NCBI GenBank assembly: GCA_032622095.1
Contig: CP136064.1
Location: 41,379,912-41,443,911 of the forward strand
Length of the DNA: 64,000 nt
From: Siphonodentalium dalli
Lineage: Eukaryota > Mollusca > Scaphopoda > Gadilida > Siphonodentaliidae
Direction: 5' to 3'
The notes below the pieces were generated by a model, which saw only the letters and a list, made by a program, of their open reading frames with translations, was not told where the DNA came from and ran no database searches. A program made the position numbers and the translations under genes. This document shows, piece after piece, positions 11,107-23,135 of this stretch. Position 1 is the stretch's first letter. Each line of letters opens with the position of its first letter.

Positions 11107-14100
11107 TTAGCTCAACTTTACTTTGTAAAGTTTGAGCTATTGCCATGGCTTGATATCCGTCGTCCGTGTGTGCGTGACTCGTCAATACTTTCCTTTAGCA
11201 CGGGCAACAGGTCATACCTTTGGTCGGATCATTATGAAATTTGTCATGGCTGTTGACATTGACATGTAGATGGGAACGAGTCATTTTGGGTCATTCAGCA
11301 AAAAAACATGGCCGCCAGTGGCCATCTTGGATTTCAATCCATTAGCACGGGCTACAGGTCATAGCTTTGGTCGGATCTTCATGAAATTTGTCATGGATGT
11401 TAACAATGACACACGGGCGCTCATCTGCTACTCGAGATTCGCCGCAGTTCCGAAAAATGCTACACCGCACTTCCCGAAAAGCTACGTTTTCAGATGTGAT
11501 ATTAATGGAAAAATCGAGGATATTTTCGCAAAATGGTAAGTATTTTAGCTTTCATAAACTATTTCTCAAAGAAACAATTTGCATATGTGATCGGACTATT
11601 TTAACAATGATGTGTACCTCACAATATTACAGAATTGTTTCTCAATTTTTACGTGATAGTCATTTATCAGCTCGATTTTGGTGTTCATTTGGAAAGTGCC
11701 ACTAAAAAGTGCGCCCCTTTTGTGCCAAAGTTACACCTGGACGTTTAATAAGGAAACATAGTTTGCCCTGCATCTTAGGTTTATGAAGTTATAAAATGTT
11801 CGCTTATAGTGTTCGGTACATGACAAAAACGGGCTTTGTAAACAATACATGCATGCTACGTTTCCGATTTTCGCACGCTACTTTTCTCATTTTACAAGAA
11901 TTGATACGCTACAGTTCTCTCCTCCAAATATCTCCGGGATAAATAATGCAAAAATCGGTAATAATCTGAGTAAATTCTCGAACATTATCCATATTATTAT
12001 TCAAAATAAACACAAAAGTCTGTCAGAAATGATATCCTTTGATTTTAGTAGCTTTATTTTGGTATTTTCCGCGATTTATTACTGTTTTGTCCCCCACTAA
12101 CTCCAAACGCCGTGTGGTCAAACATCCATACATATATTTAGGATATATTTACATACATGCAGGTCTATGCGTAATCTACTATGGACACTTAAATGCTACT
12201 GTTATATAATGAATGGGGCTGATGAGTACCTGTATCGCATAACAACCATTGATCACGTGGCAATTGCCAACATGCTTCTGCCTGCAGCTGGGCATGTCCT
12301 CAGTTATCAAATTCGAAGGTATGTTTTTAAATGGTTGGGAAAAAGAGAGATTTATTTTTATTTCATTTTTCTTCCGATTCTCGACATTAATGGCATTATC
12401 ATGGTCTTCAACCTGAGGTTGTTGTGACGTAACCTGTGGTTTTTGTGGCGTGCTTGTCGCTATGGGTTCACACAATGAATCCGGAACGTTGATTGAGGAG
12501 GTCTGTGGTTCATCACACAATGAATCCGGAACGTCGATTGAGGTATCAGCGGTCTGATCAATCAGATGGCACGACAAATCCAACAAGAACGCAGACTCCT
12601 CCAAAGATATCATGGACCCTTCGATCCCAGCGTACATTCTAAAAAAATATTATATAATGTAATTTTAAGTCGATATCCTACATATAAATACAACAGGGAC
12701 GTTTCGACAGGGGATGGGTGTGACCATCCACCCCCCCCCCCCCCCCCCAAATTGCCAAAACCTTCAACTTTTTGAAATTTCAAAGCTTCTACCTGTAATT
12801 TTGTTCAATTTTATGTTTCAGTTGGTAATTCAGACTCCTAGGTGGCTGACTAGTTGAAAAGTTTTGGAATTTTGGGAATATTTAGTTGGGAAAATTCCAA
12901 TATTTGGACATTTTAGATACTTTATTGGGGGGGGGGGGGGGCGGGGGGGGGGTGTGCAAATGGAATTTCGTAATTCTGATACTAGGAACTGATCGATACT
13001 AGATTTGGAACATTTGATCCCAAGCGGGTTGGGGTACAATTTTCCATATTTGGAAATTTGGTATAGTTTGATCGGAATATTTAGCATTATTCCCAAGGGG
13101 GTGCAATTGGAATTTCCGAAGTTGACACCCCCATTCCCGACATATTCGCAACGTCCCTGTGTATAACAATATTAATCCGGAGAAGAAATACAATTATGCC
13201 CACTGCAATGCCATATACAAAAGTTACATTTGGTCGGGTATCAGTTCGGTGAACGTGGCCGCAGCAGCATAATCGTTCGGGGATGTCCCGTCTCACGTGA
13301 TATCAAAGCTGTACTGCTATATTTTTATGACCAAATTGAAATTTTGAAATGAGAAATAATCACTGCTTTCATTTTAGCTGAAATGAGGCAGCATCATAGC
13401 CCAGAATACACCGGAAAATCACCAAATAAGATAATACGAATGGCGTATCGATTAGGAAATGTAGCATATTTTTTCGGAAAAGTCTTAAAAACGTAGCATG
13501 TTTTCGGAGAGGAAAAGTAGCATTTATGAGCACGTTTAAACTGCCGATTTCGGTCGAATAAGAGGTCAATATTGCAATATAATGCACATCCATATATTCA
13601 AAATATATCCATCTGTTAAAATACAAGATTCTACAACCACGACAAGATGTTATCACACTATACCATCCGTTGTTTTGGTTCACATTTTTAGTGACAAAAG
13701 CACACGAATATCTTGCTGCTTTATACGTGTCGAAAAAGCACATTTCATGAGATTTATTAGTGTCACCCAGGCTAGTGATGATTGGGACTTTTATATTAAA
13801 TAAATTTGACTACAAATATATTACCTGATATTCTCTGTTTTCAAACAAAACGCGTCAACACACATTCAAAACCGGATGTGAAACGTAGCGTCTCGATTCT
13901 GCGCAGTAGCATTTTCGGAACTGCGGCGAATCTCGAGTAGCAGATGAGCGCCCGTGATGACATGTAAATGGGAACGAGCCTTTTGGGGTCATTGGGCCAA
14001 AAAAACATGGCCGCCAGCAGCCATCTTGGATATTTTACTCTTTGCATGACTAAATCCTTTGGCACGGGCTACAGGTCATAGCTTTGGTCGGATCTTCATG

Positions 14101-14295
14101 AAATTTGTCATGGATGTTAACAATGACATGTAGATGGGAACGAGACAATTTGGGGTCATTGGGCCAAAAAACATGGCCGCCAGCAGCCATCTTGGATTTT
14201 ACTCTTTTCATGACTAAATCCTTTGGCACGGGATTCAGGTCGTACCTTTGGTCGGATCATTATGAGATTTGTCATGGCTGTTGACATTGACATCA
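11107..14295. mobile_element. Helentron-like satellite element, copy 2, split by a TIR element
   Basis: Left end AGCTCAACTTTACTTTGTAA, then ~165-bp core units; interrupted at 11412-13956 and continuing with core units to about 14295, where the 3' hairpin end is missing. Flanks of the insertion rejoin cleanly as satellite sequence. Confidence 0.55.
11412..13956. mobile_element. 2.5-kb TIR transposon with CACGGGCG ends
   Basis: Perfect inverted ends CACGGGCGCTCATCTGCTAC / GTAGCAGATGAGCGCCCGTG, continuing imperfectly for about 50 bp, flanked by the 6-bp direct repeat ATGACA. On the minus strand 12179-12637 is an open frame containing a duplicated VPDSLC motif that could be a 5' exon of an element gene, with no recognisable transposase domain. 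Homopolymer runs C(18) near 12731 and G near 12929 lie inside. Superfamily not assigned. Confidence 0.65.
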
Positions 14296-14584
14296 TATTT
14301 TTGTGTGTGTGGCTACTTTATAGAATCGAAAACGGCTGCACGGATTGAGCTCAAATTTCCTATATAAGGGTAAAAACACACGGGACGCGTCGTTGTCGAT
14401 CCAAGAGCCGTAACTCTATATTTTTTATATCTGTATGTGCCATCTAGACTCGATATAGACTCCAAAACTGCTCGACCGGTTGAGCCAAAACTTGCTACTC
14501 CCTTCCAAAATATAGCATTTACAATTTCTGATATATAAATTTTTGTTACAGTTGATATTCTTAGTCTATTTTGGATACATTTAT

Positions 14585-15901
14585 TAGCTCAACTTACTTT
14601 GTAAGTTTGAGCTATTGCCATGGTTTGGCGTCCGTCGTCCGTGTGTCCGTCAACAATTTCCTTTGGCACAGGCTACAGGTCATATCTTTGATCTGATCTT
14701 TATGAGATTTGTCATGAATGTTGACATTGACATGGAGATGGGAACGAGTCATTTTGTTGTCATTCGGCCAAAAAACATGGCCGCTGGCATCATCTTGGAT
14801 TTCAAAATTCAATCCATTGGCACGGGCTGCAGGTCGTACTGTGTGTCTGATCATCAAGAAATTTGTCATGGATGTTAATATTGACATTTAGATGGGAACG
14901 AGTGATTTTGGGGTCGTTTGGCCAAAAAACATGGCCGCCAGCAGCCATCTTGGATTTTACTCTTTGCATGACTAAATCCTTTGGCGCGGGCTACAGGTTG
15001 TAGCTTTGGTCGGAACTTCATGAAATTTGTCATGGATGTTAACAATGACATGTAGATGGGAACGAGTCATTTTGGTGTCGTTCGGCCGAAAAAACATGGC
15101 CGCCAGCAGCCATCTTGAATTTTACTCTTTGCATGACTAAATCCTTTGGCGCGGCTACAGGTCGTACCTTTGGTCCGATGTTTATGTAGTTTGTCATGAA
15201 TGTTGCCATTGACATGTAAATGGGAACGAGTCATTTTGGGGTCATTCGGCAAAAAAACATGGCTGCTGGCAGCCATCTTGGATTTCAAAATTCTATCCAT
15301 TGGCGCGGGCTACAGGTCGTACTGTTCGTCTGATTATCATGAAATTTGTCATGGATGTTAATATTGACATGTAGATGGAACGAGTGATTTTGGGGTCGTT
15401 CGGCCAAAAAACATGGCTGCCAGCAGCCATCCTGGATTTTACTCTTTGCATGACTAAATCCTTTCGCACGAGCTATAGGTCATAGCTTTGGTCGGAACTT
15501 CATGAAATTTGTCATGGATGTTAACAATGACATGTAGATCGGAACGAGTCATTTTGGGGTCGTTTGGCTGAAAAACATGGCCACCAGCAGACATCTTGGA
15601 TTTTACTCTTTGCATGACTAAATCCTTTGGCGCTGGCTACAGGTCATAGCTTTGGTCAGATCTTCATGAAATTTGTCATGGGTGTTAACAATGACACGCA
15701 GATGGGAACGAGTCCTTTTGGGGTCAATTGGCCAAAAAACATGGCCACCAGCAGCCATCTTGGATTTTACTCTTTGCATGACTAAATCCTTTGGCACATG
15801 TTAGACATTTCAATTAGCACCTTTCCTATTCCTCCATTTACTGTCAACCATTAAATTATTCCCCTACCTAAGTTGAGCTAGAGTGTCATTGACACTTTCA
15901 T
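14585..15901. mobile_element. Helentron-like satellite-bearing element, copy 3 (complete)
   Basis: Complete: AGCTCAACTTACTTTGTAAG..TTTGAGCT at the left, about seven ~165-bp core units, and AAGTTGAGCT plus AGTGTCATTGACACTTTCA at the right. Core units include CATGGCCGCCAGCAGCCATC and GACATGTAGATGGGAACGAG blocks. No protein coding; open frames here are translations of the satellite. Confidence 0.65.
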
Positions 15902-16483
15902 ATTTTAATGCTATTATTTTTCACCCCTCATTTAGTGCTAAGTCATGCAGAGTTGGGTCGATGGGGTCCCTATGCTTTCATCGAGCTTATTTGGTGTGAT
16001 ACGTCCCCGACTGGTGGTTATCCCCACCTGACGGGACTTCCACTGGGTGGGTTTGCAGTCTACTTACTGACTGACTGTCCGCTCTTTGCGGGGACTGACG
16101 TCCCACGGGCACATTGACCATCTCGTAAGGGTGGGCAACCTCTGTCAGTGGCTGCTCAGCCGATAAGAGTGGTCCGCAATGGCCACAGGCAGGTTAAAAA
16201 AATCATATCTCTTTTAGGGATGGGTATCATAATTTCTCTTGATTAAAAAGTCAGAATTAACTCATTGGAAACAAAAAATGCGTGCTCTGTGATTCTTATG
16301 TCTGCCGTTCCTAGGAACGGGGAAGTTTTTCATCGGGTCAGTTTTTCCGCCCGATGGACCGTAAATTAACTCATTGAAAAAAAAAATTTGTTTATATTAA
16401 AAAAAATAATAAAAAAAATGTCATGTTTATAACCAACCCCGCCAGTAGTAACCTGCTAGTAGTATATAAAATTAGCACTTTAA
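15902..16483. other. GC-richer unique block, no gene seen
   Basis: The part at about 15945-16190 is richer in G+C than its surroundings and contains no long frame (69 codons at most). I could not identify it; it may be the remnant of another element. Confidence 0.3.
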
Positions 16484-17115
16484 GCCAAAAAAAAAAAGAG
16501 TTTTGGTTCTCGGGCAATTTTTTTCTTCAAATCAATGAGAGATGGAGGGTTTTATTTTTATTTTTTTCTGCAGATAGTAAGCATGGACAAAGATACCTTC
16601 CTCTTTCTAGTAATAACCAGAAATGTAGAGGGAACTGTTATGCATATAAACTCATTTAATCTTAAATAAAAATGACATTGTTCTACCAGTCTATGACTGG
16701 GATTACCTAACATTATATAATGCCCCTGACATTAACTACTGTTATTGTTGTCTAAAAACTGATACCTCCCCATTCTAATATGTGATCCTGAATTTAGTTC
16801 TGTGCCTTGCGATTGTATAAAGTTAAAATTAGTGTAAGTTAGTTCACAATGACTAATTGTAAGAAGAGCATGAGGGTCAGCTTATCATTTTCTTAATAAT
16901 AGTCATCTACTTCATGTTGTAAGCCTGCAATTCACTTTTGAATACGTTACATGTTAGAGCTCAATGCACACTGTTATTCAACACATATCTGCTATATGTT
17001 TATAAAATAATAAGTTTTTTTGTCATAACATCTGGCATTGCAATAAAAAAGCCTAATGCGGCCCTTTTTATTCAATGCGGCGGGGCCTGAGAACCAAAAC
17101 CTTTTTTTTTGTGGC
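16484..17115 (-). mobile_element. 632-bp TIR element with poly-A/GGTTTTGGTTCTC ends, copy 1
   Basis: Left arm GCCAAAAAAAAAAAGAGTTT-TGGTTCTCGGGC and right arm GCCTGAGAACCAAAACC..TTTTGTGGC are inverted repeats. Its interior is about 80 percent alike, in opposite orientation, to 51885-52554. Non-coding. Confidence 0.65.
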
Positions 17116-17910
17116 TTTATCAGTGTGGTCTATTCAATATCCCAGCCATAAAATGTTCATAAAAACAATGTATCTATTAAATTATTTTTTAAAAGCTTCA
17201 ATTGGAAACTAATAATTGTAGTATATACATCATAAGAGTTAAACCTTAGCATAGTAATTCTTAAAATGGCTCCCCCTCAAGAGCCATCAGTCCTATTTAG
17301 CTTATATGTAGTAACTAGTATGGAAGCTCCTTTTGCTACTTGGGACTGGGTTACAGATTAATTTGTTAAAATGGGTTCGATCAATCAAGAATTGGCATTT
17401 GGTGTAGATGACATATGGAGAGTTGGGATCCAAATTTGTTTGAATGAGGTCAACCATTAAAAAAAGGGGGCATGTCAGGTTGTAAATTTGCCACAGTTTG
17501 GAAAGCTTGGGTATCAGTTGTAAAATTCCAACATGTGCAATGGAGTTTTACAAACTGGTTTGCTTCAGTTGGGAGGAAGCAGAGTTTGGACTATGTGGGG
17601 TTGGGGGGTCTGGACCATATTTCAATGTGGACACCCCACTGCTCAATGGAGACCCTCTAGGCCACATTTCTCTTTAGAATTTTAATTATGGTTATAAAAT
17701 GTTGTGTCTGCAGGTCCATAAACCAGCTGATTAAATAATTTTGTAAAATAAATAATAAAGACAAATGTCATCTGACACAAAAACAAGGCACGTGTGTAAT
17801 TTTCAAAATTATTTATGAAAAAAAAGCCTTACCTATACTTATTGAGGAAGAGAAATCTTGTTTTATGCACTTGTAAGCTAAACATAAGATAGTTTCCTTT
17901 AAACTTGCAG
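17116..17910. other. Intron without recognised features
   Basis: AT-rich sequence with a fragment related to the 'GGTGTAGATG..CAAATTTGTT' repeat seen at the start of the window (about 17400-17450). No exon or element border recognised. Confidence 0.35.
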
Positions 17911-18056
17911 ATTTGATGATTCTGAAATGCTACCGTGAGTGCAACGATTTCATCCACGAAGACACATCAGAATCACACTACCACTGCTGTTTCTGTCGCG
18001 AAACTGTATCTAACAAGAATGATTTCTTCTCACACGTGGAATCCCATGGAGATTTA
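17911..18056 (+). CDS. Zinc-finger module exon 2
   Basis: Exon in phase 1-0, acceptor AAACTTGCAG, donor GTAAGC. The split first codon (A from 10845 plus AT) reads Asn. The module is C-Y-R-E-C, an acidic spacer (NDFIHEDTSESH), Y-H-C-C-F-C in place of the usual HCPxC, then F-F-S-H-V-E-S-H. The C-C-F-C variant keeps both Cys ligands but loses the Pro seen in the sister modules. The exon ends Gly-Asp-Leu in phase 0 and therefore cannot join the phase-1 finger exon at 28843 directly; a phase 0-1 exon must lie between, and the linker exon at 21384 fits. Confidence 0.85.
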
Positions 18057-18654
18057 GTAAGCAATATAGATTTAATATTTTTCCAGCTGCTGTGATCCAA
18101 TGTTGTTTGATACATATTTCATCAATATGCAATGGACCTATCCGTAGGTACCACTCCAGTTTCAATTATAGCCAAACCCGGAAGCGACATACGCCTGCCT
18201 AGTGATATGAATCACCACAAGCTGCTCCCTGAATACCATTGTAAGCCATAGGGAATTTATGAACACGAGAGCAAAATATGTATTAAAAAGCTACAATGGT
18301 GTTGGAATGTGCATGGGGAAAATGTCCGGTTGACGAACGATATTTATATATGTTTTAGTTCGGTTTCCTAATTAAAAAAGTAATTAAGACATCTGTTTAC
18401 GCTGGATTAAACGATGCCAACGACCACACTCCGATCATATAGTGTTATTTAAATTTCAATAAAATTATTATATATAACATATTTCAAACTAAAACGTGGA
18501 AATATAGTAGTCCCGATCGATGATGCGTTATGAATATTAATTGTGCCGCGAGTATATGTTTTATGTGAAGTGTTTTTCGTTATAAATGTATACATTTGTT
18601 GCTGTTATAACACAGTGGTAATATTGAGTTCAAATATCGGCTATTCACACTTAC

Positions 18655-18714
18655 CTGTAGGATCTCCTGCGAACGTTTTACTGAATCCATTTGAGAATCT
18701 AAAGCTTCCTCCAT
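18655..18714 (-). CDS. Possible antisense first coding exon (20 codons)
   Basis: On the minus strand an ATG at 18714 opens MEEALDSQMDSVKRSQEILQ and reaches a consensus CAG|GTAAGT donor at 18655/18654, exactly in phase 0. The size and style (acidic, start close to a perfect donor) are those of a first coding exon. A possible continuation at an AG near 18229 would read only nine codons to a stop, so a real second exon is not established. It lies in an intron of the + strand gene and could belong to an antisense transcript, an unrecognised transposon, or be chance. Confidence 0.3.
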
Positions 18715-19352
18715 ATTAATGCGACAATGTACGTTTAAATGAGAATCAACAGTTGTTTTCCAAGAGAATTACACGAAATTTCACACATGCTTCGCGGTCT
18801 ATACACGCAGCCTTCACCGAACAAGTTCACTTTGTGCCATTGTTGCCTCGTGGAAACACGTAACTGACTCCATGATAGTCGGCGTTTTCTTTAATGTACT
18901 TTATTGATGGCAAAATAGGATGTTGAATTTTAAACCCATCCGGCCTGAGTCATCGGGGCTCATTCAAGATGCTCGTGGTATTATGGTAAACTTATATCGT
19001 TATATTTGTTTCGACAAAATAGGGATTATAGATTAATTACCACATATACACCTCCGTTTGGTTTATTTCATCAAGGTGTGAACCATTAGCATAGCTTCGA
19101 TATTAAATTTGCTATTTGATATTAGTTTCATAATGGCTTCATTTACAGTTTGATTCAACATAAACATCTATCTTTGTTGGTTATTGGAAGTGGCCTATAA
19201 TAACAATCACATCTGGTTTTTTGTTTAAAAACTTGTTCTATTTTTGTTTATATCTAACTATAGTCACTTTTACAAGATGCATATATACACACAAAGGTAT
19301 ATTGAAAATCGTGATATTCAGAAAGAAACTATACTATCATGTTACATGGCGT

Positions 19353-19742
19353 TTAACCCTTTACCCAACAGAATGGCCCTGTGCCAATGCATTCTCTTAT
19401 ATATGCGAGTCGACCATAGGTCGCCTCGCATATATAAGAGAATGCATTGGCTTAACACATTAAAAATTATAAAATTGTTAAAGAATGTAAGAAAAAATGG
19501 TAAAAAGTGTTTAAAAAAGATTGTTTTTAGGCCAATGCATTCTCTTATATATGCGAGGCGACCTATGGTCGACTCGCATATATAAGAGAATGCATTGGCA
19601 CAGGGCATAACTGTAACCATCACAATGTGGTCAAGGAGCCGGTTCCAATGATATCCATATTTGTATGGTTCTATTGAGACAGACCGAAGATATTTTAGGC
19701 TGTTGAAGCTTTATTTGGCCGGTTTGTTGGGTAAAGGGTTAA
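19353..19742 (+). mobile_element. TTAA foldback element with CCCTTTACCCAACA ends, copy 1
   Basis: Ends TTAACCCTTTACCCAACA and TGTTGGGTAAAGGGTTAA, bordered by TTAA. Contains two ~68-bp near-perfect palindromes (19386-19453 and 19531-19598) with arms CCAATGCATTCTCTTATATA and its complement. Nearly identical copies lie at 45829-46221 and, inverted, at 46792-47181. Confidence 0.8.
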
Positions 19743-19948
19743 CACAGTCCTTTCTCATCGGAAGCTATTTTAGCACTGAAGAGATAGCGAAATTGAGATG
19801 GCTTGTGGTGCGTAGAAACAGTAACCATGCAGTCTACTGGTGGGCGGGATGTACGGATAGGTCCATTAAAAGGATATGCCTGGTTTTTTCATTTTCTGTT
19901 TTATGTATGAAAACAGGATATTGTTATAATGGCCCCACTACTGTGCTC

Positions 19949-20100
19949 CAAATAAATGTGCAGTTCCAAATAAATGTGCAGTTCCAAATAAATGTGCGTG
20001 CAGTTCCAAATAAATGTGCAGTTCCAAATAACATGCAAATAAATGTGATGTCCCAAATAAACATGCAAATAAATGTGCAGTCCCAAATAAACGTACCCAC
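19949..20100 (+). repeat. 18-bp tandem repeat (CCAAATAAATGTGCAGTT), about 8 units
   Basis: Imperfect tandem array of an 18-mer with shorter variant units containing CAAATAAACATG. The allelic position in copy B (42313-42650) has roughly 18 units. Because 18 is a multiple of three, it stays open in several frames on both strands; this is not evidence for a protein. Confidence 0.85.
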
Positions 20101-20180
20101 ATGCAGTCCCCATAGTAGTTCCATTTCCATTATAATAATTGCAGAAGAATTCTTATTCATTGGAGGTAAATGGTTAGATA

Positions 20181-21295
20181 TAGTAATGCCCTAAGTAATC
20201 AACCTCTTAACCAAAGCAGAATTATGGGTAACTTTTCAGGATTTAGTCGGAAATATGGCTTGTTGCCATTAATTGGAAAGCTCTCGCCGAGAGATTTCCG
20301 ATGAATGGCAACAAGCCATATTTCCGACTAAATCCTGAAAAGTTACCCATAATTATCCCCCCACTTTCGAAGAAAATGGGAGGTATACTGGATTGACTCC
20401 GTCTGTCCGTCACGCTTTCTCCCTCTGTGTGTCCGTCTGTCCATCTGTCTGTCTGTCCGACCTCATAACTCGAACAACTATGAACCGATTACAATAATTT
20501 TTTGTATGCAATCTCCTTAGGACTGCCTCTCTCCGCATGATGCTAATTGCGGTTCGGTCCGACTTTTCTTTTTAAAGTTACGCCTCATTTTCGACTTAGA
20601 AAATTTCTCACTTTTTTGGTTTCCAGATGATATCTCAAGTTTGGATCTTTTAATTGCAAATACTGTGTTTTTGTAGATCAGTCATATCAAGATACAGGTT
20701 GAAATCGAATTTGAGTTTGATCCGATGATTTTTTCTAGAGTAATGGACTTTTTTCAACTTAGAAAATTTTATTTTCTTGTTTTTTCTTTGGTTTCCAGAT
20801 GACAACTAAAGTTTGGACTGTTCAATTGAAAATTCCGTTTTTGTGTTAGTCAATGATATCAAAATACAGGTCAAGTTTGAGTGTGATCCGATGATTTTTC
20901 TCAGAGTTATGGGCTTTTCGACTTTGAAAGTTTTTTTTTAATTTTCTGTTTTTCTGTGTGAGGGTACTTTCATGGTGTAATCAACTCCTCCTACAGTTTT
21001 GATCGTAGATATTTGAAACTTCCTTTTTTTTGGATGCTATCATACTGGACAAAAGCCATCTTAGACGTTAAGGTTGCGTTTCATTTTCTATCCTTTTTTG
21101 GGTTTCTGCAATCATTCGTACAAATATGAATCAATATCAAAATTATTAATCCAAATTTTTCTTAAAGTTATAAATCTTTTTTGTTGGGTTTACGGATAAT
21201 GCGGGTTTAATTTGCCACGGTGGGGGTATGCTAGCACTCGAGTGCACACCTCTTGTTCTGCTTTGGTTAAGAGGTCGATTACTTTTACATTACCG
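20181..21295. mobile_element. Tc1/mariner-like palindromic element, copy A, with nested insertion
   Basis: TA-flanked ends; left TAGTAATGCCCTAAGTAATC, right GATTACTTTTACATTACCG. Near-perfect palindromic arms (AACTTTTCAGGATTTAGTCG blocks) at 20225-20355. A second element with CCCCCAC / GTGGGGG ends and gtccgtctgtcc-type sequence occupies about 20360-21256; the copy at 42740-42905 lacks it. Confidence 0.55.
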
Positions 21296-21383
21296 TAATA
21301 AGTTCAACATATGATAACTACTCGTCAATGAGTATTTAGTATAGGGTTAATAGAGAGTTAATGTCAGTATAACATCTCTGCAG

Positions 21384-21477
21384 AATGAGCCTCGCAGACA
21401 ATACAACAAGACAAAAGAAGCCGCTACGATAGCTACTCTCGAAGCCATTCTAAAGTACAAGCTCCCAAAGTTTGATG
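21384..21477 (+). CDS. Lys/Glu/Ala-rich linker exon, copy A (short form)
   Basis: A 94-nt open segment in phase 0-1, preceded by CATCTCTGCAG and followed by donor GTAGGT. It begins NEPRRQYNKTKEA and ends ILKYKLPKFD plus the first base of a Gly codon. Composition suggests a helix. It is homologous to the exon at 43794-43935 but lacks 16 codons present there, an in-frame difference. The evidence that it is coding is indirect but strong: conserved splice borders and frame in two copies, and it supplies exactly the phase shift needed between the fingers at 17911 and 28843. Confidence 0.65.
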
Positions 21478-21869
21478 GTAGGTACACTCACTCATCCAGT
21501 ATTATCTGGTTCAAATTTTGGATCAAATCGCTATTGATTTAAGAAATAAATGGCATATTGGTATTTATAGTATGAATGAATGAATGATTTATTTATTATT
21601 GTGACTTGCATAAACTTACAAATAATTACAATAATAAAGAGCAATTCAATCACGCCCGGTCCATAAGGGCCTATAAACAGGGTTGGCACTGGACCCAAAT
21701 TTTCTCTTATCAAAATTTTTGCCAATTGAAATATTTTTTAAGAATTTCAAAATGATTTGCCTGGTTTAATTTGGGGTATATATTAATGAGGAAATTGAAA
21801 GAAATTTGGTATGTGCGTTTCTCAGCCTAGAATACAGATCAAGTTCGAATATGGGTTTGATTCGCCTCA

Positions 21870-22031
21870 CCAAATTCACCCTCTGGGGACCTCTTTCTGC
21901 TTACAACTCAGCAGAATGAGATTCCCAGAGGGTGAATTTGGTGATGCTAGCCCGCTATGCGGGGTAGCATCACTAAATTCACACTCTGGGGACCTCATTC
22001 TGCAAATGACAGGCACACTATTTCAAGGCTT
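21870..22031. repeat. Palindromic GAATGAGG..AGAGGGTGAATT element, copy A
   Basis: Inverted arms around a GATGCTAGCCCGC centre; right end TGACAGGCACACTATTTCAAGGCT. The same family appears complete at 46479-46729 and 55337-55525. Confidence 0.55.
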
Positions 22032-22099
22032 TTGTGATACTCTTATTAAGAACTTCACTTCACAATAGCAGAGTTGGTATGAAGTGATTCAATTAATCA

Positions 22100-22640
22100 G
22101 ATTTTATTGGCTTGAAAACACTCCTTGAAATCATTGTCAAAGTCATTGTTTGGCATTGGATTTAACAAACTTTCAAATTCATGTTTCCGCTTGTCAAGTA
22201 CAATGTCAGGATCACTGCTGATAGACCAGTCTGAATTTCTTGTTTTCATTTTGGTCCTATTGTTCTAAGGTGATTCCAGAATTCATTTGGATTTGATGTT
22301 CAACACTTTTAAATTAAAAAAATTTAAACAACATTCAACTTGATTTGTATCATTCTTGAGGATTCTGTTGTCATGCTAGTTCCCATGAAGACGATGGTAT
22401 TGTTTTTCAGTACCACGTATCTGTTTCCACAGTTCAGTGAGCTCAGAGCTCCAGAATGGTTTGTCCGAACGGAAGCACTTACGATATCTTTTGGTGCCTC
22501 TGTGATTAAGAATATGACCCAAGGCTTCCTAAATAAGAATATCACAGAACTCAGAGTATATTGCATCAATACAATTTTGGTTTCTCGCAGAAGATTCTAT
22601 GCTGTCAAATTGTCAATTAGTCCAATAACCTGATTGTCTG
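22100..22640 (-). pseudogene. Decayed LINE (non-LTR retrotransposon) ORF2 fragment, copy A
   Basis: Minus-strand translation, with frame breaks, gives KRYRKCFRSDKPFWSSELTE followed by LWKQIRGTEKQYHRLHG, which has the look of the segment between endonuclease and reverse transcriptase of LINE ORF2 proteins, and further down traces of FWNHLRTIGP type. The matching fragment in copy B is longer. Recognition is by pattern only; no full domain is present. Confidence 0.5.
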
Positions 22641-22813
22641 AGAGTGAAGACGAGAAAGAGTAGTATTCGATAACAGAGAATAATTGTAGGACGACATGAA
22701 GAAGAGTCCTGCAATCAGTTTCTGTTATCAAATTCAACTGTACAAACCAATGCACCTTGTATATCAGGGATAATATGCACCTTGTATATCAGGGATAATA
22801 TGCACCTTGTCAG

Positions 22814-23080
22814 GGCATGATCCAGGTTTTATTTGGGGACACCAGGGGGTGGAAAAAAAAATTCCGGCACATATGCCGGGGTGGGTGGGTGGTCAAAGCC
22901 ACCAACAAGCAATTTTTTCCGCAACTAAAAAAAAAAATTCCTGCTTGTTTTTTTAGTGTTTTGGCAATGAGTTGGGCTTCAAAACCACTTTGAATGAGAG
23001 AAATAATGTAATTCTAACTGGTAAACTGACTGCAGGCAGTTATCGTGTTGTATTTTGTTGCAAATTTTGAAATCCAAGAT

Positions 23081-23135
<55 letters not shown>

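Noticed and set aside
15067-15300. Frames containing GHVFLPNDPK and similar, repeated along the window
   Set aside because: Translations of the ~165-bp satellite unit on the minus strand.
19342-19623. Frames reading CILLYMR / CANAFSYICES in both directions, also at 10088-10418 and 46934-47213
   Set aside because: They are translations of the foldback palindromes, open on both strands for that reason.
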